Assembly: GCA_002449555.1 (NCBI GenBank)
Contig: DJXA01000161.1
Coordinates: 3,893 to 10,667, forward strand
Reading direction: 5' to 3'
DNA: 6,775 bases
DNA from: Atopobiaceae bacterium UBA7016
Lineage (GTDB): Bacteria; Actinomycetota; Coriobacteriia; Coriobacteriales; Atopobiaceae
In this document: positions 5,847 to 6,775 of the stretch, one piece after another
How the letters are laid out: each line of letters starts with the position of its first letter
Numbering within the stretch: position 1 is the stretch's first letter
Made by a program: the position numbers and the translations under genes
Notes under the pieces: model-generated
Databases searched by the model: none
Told to the model about the DNA's origin: nothing
The model's input: only the letters and a program-made list of their open reading frames with translations

Positions 5847-6775
5847 ATGGCCAAGCGTGACCGTCTTATCTCCATCGCAGGTTCCGAGATCGACGAGATG
5901 GATCCCATAAGGCTCAAGGCCTCCATCCTCAAGAGCGAGGGCCGCGTCATCTGCGGGCAGCACCTGCTGTTCGCCAACACCGGGCTCGTGCGGGGCGTGA
6001 CCAACTCTGAGCTCATGTTTGCCTTCGGCGCCGACATGGTGATGCTCAATACGTACAACTTTGATGACGAGAGCAAGAATCTGGGCATGCAGGGGCTCTC
6101 GTTTGCCGAGCTCAAGGCTCTGTGCCGTCGCCCCATCGGCATCTACCTGGGCTGCCCTGGCGCCAACGCCGCCGTCGAGGAGGGCCTCTACGACCGCAAC
6201 GGCATGCTGGCCACGCCCGAGCACGTGGCCAAGGCCATCGAGATGGGGGAGAGCTTCATTGTGCTGGGCGGTAACCCTGGTAGTGGCACGCGCCTGTCTG
6301 ACGTACTTGCAACAACTAAGCGTATCAAGGACGAGTATGGTGACCAGGTCTTTCTCTGGGCGGGCAAGTGGGAGGATGGCGTGACGGAGCCCGTGCTGGG
6401 AGACCCGCTGGCCAAGGCTGCCGGACGCGACGACAAAGAGATCATCGCGCAGGTCATTGACGCGGGCGCCGACTGCATCGACCTGCCTGCACCCGGGTGC
6501 CGCGCAGGCATCACGGTGGACATGGTGCGCGAGCTGGTTGAGTTCACGCATACCTACAAGCCTGGAACGCTGGCCATGACGTTCCTGAACAGCTCCATCG
6601 AGGGTGCCGACACCGAGACGGTGCGTGAGGTGGCCATTCTCATGAAGCAGACGGGCGCCGATATCCACTGTATCGGCGATGGTGGTTTTGCTGGTTGCTC
6701 CAGCCCTGAGAACGTGCAACAGCTGAGCTTCTCGATCAAGGGCAAGCCGTACACCTACTACCGGATGGCAAGCGT
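5847..6775 (+). CDS. DUF7916-like TIM-barrel-type protein (3' end cut by window)
   Basis: The first 309 codons are present and the frame is still open at the window end. The N-terminus (RDRLISIAGSEIDEMD) and the block LKASILKSEGRVI (23-35), GVTNSELMFAFGADMVMLN (50-68) resemble a family found beside PTS operons. That family is often loosely labelled PEP-phosphonomutase-like or HAD-like and is now DUF7916. Later barrel-strand motifs are PIGIYLGCPG (96-105), FIVLGGNPGSG (137-147), GADCIDLPAPG (207-217) and GADIHCIGDGG (270-280). It is probably a cytosolic enzyme with a phosphate-binding barrel, but its reaction is not known to me. GAAAGGA (5833-5839) lies 7 nt before the ATG. It follows the PTS remnant by 93 nt, so it may once have been co-transcribed with an intact permease. 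The family assignment is from memory of motifs. Confidence 0.8.
   Translation, partial: MAKRDRLISIAGSEIDEMDPIRLKASILKSEGRVICGQHLLFANTGLVRGVTNSELMFAFGADMVMLNTYNFDDESKNLGMQGLSFAELKALCRRPIGIYLGCPGANAAVEEGLYDRNGMLATPEHVAKAIEMGESFIVLGGNPGSGTRLSDVLATTKRIKDEYGDQVFLWAGKWEDGVTEPVLGDPLAKAAGRDDKEIIAQVIDAGADCIDLPAPGCRAGITVDMVRELVEFTHTYKPGTLAMTFLNSSIEGADTETVREVAILMKQTGADIHCIGDGGFAGCSSPENVQQLSFSIKGKPYTYYRMAS

Noticed and set aside
4574..6142. 522-codon leftward frame extending LacI upstream through the EIIC and DUF7916 genes
   Set aside because: Only the part up to about 5548 has LacI homology. The rest is antisense to plus-strand genes that have good codon use and a real RBS.
1..6775. CRISPR arrays, tRNA/rRNA genes, toxin-antitoxin or phage-defence genes
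   Set aside because: I looked for regular repeats, tRNA cloverleaf motifs and defence-type domains on both strands and saw none.

Overview
The window is a GC-rich bacterial stretch with strong AAGGAG/GAAAGGA ribosome binding sites. Its gene content is typical of sugar-fermenting gut or oral anaerobes. I think Coriobacteriia (Olsenella/Collinsella-like Actinomycetota) is the most likely source. That is inferred from overall style and protein families, not from a marker gene.

Layout, left to right. (1) A MATE-family multidrug/Na+ efflux pump runs leftward (8-1366). (2) A 162-bp divergent promoter region separates it from a rightward GH1 6-phospho-beta-glucosidase (1529-2980). (3) A strong 13-bp hairpin (2989-3017) lies between this gene and a convergent, leftward YczE/YitT-type membrane protein (3019-3669). 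Upstream of that protein is a possible leader fold that could pair its Shine-Dalgarno. (4) An AT-richer, gene-free stretch (3670-4082) carries a roughly 175-187 bp element with 33-39 bp imperfect terminal inverted repeats and a possible GATT target duplication. It looks like a MITE or IS-end remnant. (5) A leftward pair follows: a LacI-family regulator (4574 to about 5581) and, 38 nt after it, a TIGR04076-type cysteine-rich small protein (4083-4535). (6) At about 5549 the LacI gene is joined head-on to the last ~68 codons of a PTS EIIC (5549-5753, rightward). A hairpin (5770-5798) and a DUF7916-like barrel protein (5847 to window end, truncated by the window) follow.

The most notable observation is the junction near 5549. 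The first helix of the LacI helix-turn-helix is replaced by sequence that reads, on the other strand, as the tail of a beta-glucoside/glucose-type PTS permease. The simplest explanation is a deletion in an ancestral divergent locus (regulator to the left, PTS-DUF7916 operon to the right). It would have removed the shared promoter region, the start of the regulator and most of the permease. An assembly chimera is the main alternative.

Functionally, the GH1 enzyme, the PTS remnant, the LacI regulator and DUF7916 all point to uptake of phosphorylated beta-glucosides or related sugars. The transporter in this window is no longer intact. Everything else is ordinary accessory metabolism and transport.
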